From contig JAIRUQ010000066.1 in the NCBI GenBank assembly GCA_031254315.1, forward strand, positions 1 to 33,861: a DNA stretch of 33,861 nt, in the 5' to 3' direction. Positions 31,525 through 33,861 of this stretch are shown in pieces. Made by a program: the position numbers and the translations under genes. The notes under the pieces are model-generated. The model made no database searches. It was given only the letters and a program-made list of their open reading frames with translations, and was not told the origin of the DNA. How positions within the stretch are numbered: position 1 is the first letter of the stretch; every line of letters begins with the position of its first letter. The stretch is from Treponema sp. (GTDB lineage Bacteria > Spirochaetota > Spirochaetia > Treponematales > Breznakiellaceae).

Positions 31525-32934
31525 CTATATAAAATAACAATATTCCAATATTCTATTTCCGTGATAATCCTCTTCAAAAAAAGTGCGCCAGTTGAAACGT
31601 TGGAAAAACCATCTTTTGCCAATACCTTCATCTGAAAGTTTCTTTCTACAATCAACATCGTAATTAATTATTGAACCCCTTTTCCCATATACACTGCAAA
31701 CTGCCAATGTTGATTTCGGAAAATCTATCATTTCGTACTCTGCGGGAACACCTGTTCCCTTCGGCATAAACATTCCAATCCAATATTCGTTATTTTCACT
31801 GCTGTTACTTTTCATTAGGATACTGTATGAATCGCTACCCTTATATATTGTTTTTGGGTCTTTGTCCGATAGTTTTTCAATCATGTCAAACAGACGGTTC
31901 AAATGCAAGTCGTCAAAATTATTGAGTGCTTTTTTATAAAAAGAATCGTTATACGGTTCAGTATATTTTCTGCCGATAAAACGCAATGCCGGTATTTCCT
32001 GTTTGTATGTTTGGAAAATGCCTAGGGGAGTTTTGGATATTTCGACTTCTGATTTCTTAATAACCGGCGCAAACCATTCCCATAGTCTGTTATTCCCATT
32101 ATTGAATGATGAATCAAATATGCCAATATTTAATCTTTTCCGTTCCAAAAAATATTGTTGGTTATCGTCATCCATAAAATCATCAATAGCCTTAAACATA
32201 TCATCTGCGGTAGCCATATTAAGATCGGAATCATTTGCCCCGATAAAATGAAATCGAGCGCACAATGAAGAAGGGAAGGTATAATGGTCAAATCCTTTGG
32301 GGATGGTATCCAACGATTTAACCTGAAGTGACGGCATAAATAATGAATAATCTACGTCGTTATCAGCTTTCCTGCAAATGTTAATACCCACATTGGGGTT
32401 TACTACATTTGGAATATACATTACATCATTATCAATAAATTGGTCTATTATTTGTGAAACTAAAGTTAATGCATCGCGAAAAGTTACTTGAGACTGTTTA
32501 CCTATAACATGGAATTCGGGGATCATCACAATGTCTGGTCCAAAAATAAGACAATCTCCCAATCTGTTAGAGTCGAATAGACGAAGGGGTGGCGTTATCT
32601 TTAAAATCCGCCCGGTCTTGCGTAATTCGCCCGGTGTAAGCCCAAATTCGCATTTGAAGGCCCTGATATATGATTGTTCATGCTCAAGTCCGTATTCCAG
32701 AGCAATATCCAGAATATTCAAATCGGTATTCAGTAAATCCTCGATACTTGCCGCCAGTTTTCGGGAACGTATGTATGACCCGATTGTTCGCCCGAAGGCA
32801 AACTTAAAAAGCCGTCGCAAGTGAACCGATGACAGAGAAAAATTTTTTGCAAGGACAGCTGTGTCAATATCCTCTTTGAGTCCTTTTTCAATCTCATTCA
32901 GAACGTTGTCAAATAAATCAAACGGTTTATACAT
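31525..32934 (-). CDS. AraC-family regulator with C-terminal GyrI-like effector domain
   Basis: About 469 residues. The two helix-turn-helix motifs come first (TAVLAKNFSLSSVHLRRLFKFAFG about 25-48, LDIALEYGLEHEQSYIRAFKCEFGLTPGELR about 74-104), the Rob/SoxS-like order with DNA binding N-terminal. A long middle region (about 115-300) precedes a GyrI/BmrR-like ligand domain (about 310-469, EYEMIDFPKSTLAVCSVYGKRG...NRILEYCYF). Such domains bind hydrophobic or cationic drugs. The frame reaches an ATG at 32964, but GGAG (32942-32945) stands 7 nt before the ATG at 32934, which fixes the start. It is divergent from an ABC exporter ATPase, with a shared 18-bp box before each. Probably a drug-responsive activator of that exporter. 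Confidence 0.88.
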   Translation of the reverse strand: MYKPFDLFDNVLNEIEKGLKEDIDTAVLAKNFSLSSVHLRRLFKFAFGRTIGSYIRSRKLAASIEDLLNTDLNILDIALEYGLEHEQSYIRAFKCEFGLTPGELRKTGRILKITPPLRLFDSNRLGDCLIFGPDIVMIPEFHVIGKQSQVTFRDALTLVSQIIDQFIDNDVMYIPNVVNPNVGINICRKADNDVDYSLFMPSLQVKSLDTIPKGFDHYTFPSSLCARFHFIGANDSDLNMATADDMFKAIDDFMDDDNQQYFLERKRLNIGIFDSSFNNGNNRLWEWFAPVIKKSEVEISKTPLGIFQTYKQEIPALRFIGRKYTEPYNDSFYKKALNNFDDLHLNRLFDMIEKLSDKDPKTIYKGSDSYSILMKSNSSENNEYWIGMFMPKGTGVPAEYEMIDFPKSTLAVCSVYGKRGSIINYDVDCRKKLSDEGIGKRWFFQRFNWRTFFEEDYHGNRILEYCYFI

Positions 32935-32980
32935 CCATTTTCTCCGTACAATTAAAGATAACATAACTTGGCTACCAAAA

Positions 32981-32998
32981 ATGAACTTTTTTGATCAT
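32981..32998 (-). promoter_or_regulatory. 18-bp regulatory box in front of the AraC gene
   Basis: Minus strand ATGATCAAAAAAGTTCAT. A weak -10-like TATGTT lies about 15 nt further toward the gene, so the box would overlap the -35 position. Confidence 0.65.
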
Positions 32999-33050
32999 TA
33001 TTAATACACCATAATCATAAAAATACGCACAAAACCGAATATTTTCAGAA

Positions 33051-33068
33051 ATGATTAAAAAAGTTCAT
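33051..33068 (+). promoter_or_regulatory. 18-bp regulatory box in front of the ABC exporter gene
   Basis: Plus strand ATGATTAAAAAAGTTCAT, differing at one base from the box at 32981-32998. It is 50 bp upstream of the ABC ATG, with an AT-rich -10-like stretch in between. Confidence 0.65.
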
Positions 33069-33118
33069 TCTTTATTTTTTCATTGTTTTATTTTTTCACT
33101 AGTGAGGAAAAATTTATC

Positions 33119-33861
33119 ATGCCAATAATTCAGGTTGAAAATTTGCGGAAAAGCTATGACTACTACAAAAAAGAGCAGGGGCTCAAGAATTCGCTGAGAA
33201 ACATTTTTAAGCGGGAAAAACTAACAAAAAATGCTGTAAACGGTATTTCTTTTAATGTTGAGCCGGGTGAGATTGTGGGCTTTATCGGTCCGAATGGGGC
33301 AGGTAAGACTACCACGTTAAAATTACTGGCTGGAATTCTGTTTCCGACTAGCGGAACCGCTATCGTCAACGGATTTGTCCCCTGGGAGAGAAAGACGCAA
33401 TTCAAAAAGAGGTTCGCAATCGTGATGGGACAAAAAACCCAATTAAACTGGGATTTACCTGCCATTGAATCATTTAACCTGAATAAATATATATACGAAA
33501 TAAATGATACTGATTACCGGCAGACCATTGATGAATTGACCGGTTTATTAGGCGTAAAAGACCAGCTCAAGGTACAGGTTCGCAGACTGTCGCTGGGTGA
33601 ACGTATGAAAATGGAATTGATCGCCTCTCTTATCCACAAACCGGAACTTATCATGCTTGATGAGCCAACCATTGGGCTTGATACCATTTCCCAAAAAAAC
33701 ATCAGGGAATTCATCAGGGACTACAACCGGAAAACAAACGCAACAATTCTGCTGACCAGTCATTACATGAACGATATTGAAAGTCTGTGCAAGCGCACCA
33801 TCGTTATAAACGAAGGACTATTGGTATACGACGGAAGCCTTTCCGGTATCAGTGATATGTT
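33119..33861 (+). CDS. ABC exporter ATP-binding protein, COG4586 type (3' end outside window)
   Basis: At least 247 residues, open to the window edge. The opening MPIIQVENLRKSYDYYKKEQGLKNSLRNIFKREK is the distinctive lead of the COG4586 group, which works with ABC-2-type (DUF990-like) permeases to export amphipathic cations or drugs. Motifs: Walker A GPNGAGKT (57-64), GQKTQLNWDLPA (Q-loop), signature LSLGERMKMELIASLIHKPE (157 on), Walker B LIMLDEPTIGLD, H-loop LLTSHYMND. The ATG at 33119 follows AGGA (33105-33108) by 10 nt. Permease genes are expected just past the edge. The divergent AraC/GyrI regulator and shared box suggest inducible export. Confidence 0.9.
   Translation, partial: MPIIQVENLRKSYDYYKKEQGLKNSLRNIFKREKLTKNAVNGISFNVEPGEIVGFIGPNGAGKTTTLKLLAGILFPTSGTAIVNGFVPWERKTQFKKRFAIVMGQKTQLNWDLPAIESFNLNKYIYEINDTDYRQTIDELTGLLGVKDQLKVQVRRLSLGERMKMELIASLIHKPELIMLDEPTIGLDTISQKNIREFIRDYNRKTNATILLTSHYMNDIESLCKRTIVINEGLLVYDGSLSGISDM

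Overview
The window reads as chromosomal DNA of an anaerobic, double-membraned, motile bacterium. The best guess is a spirochaete of the Treponema group, possibly gut-associated. That taxonomic call is inference. It rests on LolCDE-type lipoprotein sorting genes, many signal-peptide and lipobox proteins with relaxed spirochaete-like lipoboxes, a reverse-order rubrerythrin, a giant 2-hydroxyacyl-CoA dehydratase activase, a eukaryotic-type isocitrate dehydrogenase and a long chemoreceptor. No rRNA, tRNA, CRISPR array, prophage or intact insertion sequence was seen.

Region 1 (1-7488, all +) is one tightly packed operon: the 3' end of prfB, an exported PEGA-domain protein, ftsY, an exported Glu-rich protein, then lolC-lolD-lolE. 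Genes abut or overlap throughout, so release factor, SRP receptor and lipoprotein export are probably co-transcribed with two uncharacterised envelope proteins.

Region 2 (7489-19141) is mostly minus-strand housekeeping and envelope genes: isocitrate dehydrogenase, a small lipoprotein, hisS, a lipoprotein phosphoesterase translationally coupled to a beta-barrel protein, an AMP-forming acyl-CoA ligase, rubrerythrin, a MATE exporter (+) and a dCache chemoreceptor. Its intergenic spaces hold dispersed repeats: paired ACGGAG/CTCCGT arrays, CGAAT-rich repeats and perfect hairpins, including a cluster of three.

Region 3 (19502-29377) carries the 1435-residue activase overlapping a serine acetyltransferase gene, a secreted protein with three PPC-like repeats, a DUF3781 gene, a secreted papain-family peptidase, secG and a PTS EIIA protein.

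Region 4 (29332-33861) looks more AT-rich and accessory-like: DUF72, a GNAT acetyltransferase, a 56-residue zinc-ribbon protein, an AraC/GyrI-type regulator and a divergent COG4586-type ABC exporter ATPase cut by the window edge.

Two patterns stand out. First, seven genes without a Shine-Dalgarno have a sigma70-like -10 hexamer 0-10 nt (usually 5-6 nt) before the ATG, mostly with a -35 exactly 17 bp away. This predicts leaderless or near-leaderless mRNAs, while neighbouring genes keep strong Shine-Dalgarno sequences. Second, an 18-bp box (ATGATCAAAAAAGTTCAT type) occurs once before the AraC gene, once before the ABC gene and twice before the zinc-ribbon gene. All four copies have the same orientation relative to the downstream gene, which suggests a small, undescribed regulon. 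All calls come from reading the sequence; no database search was run.
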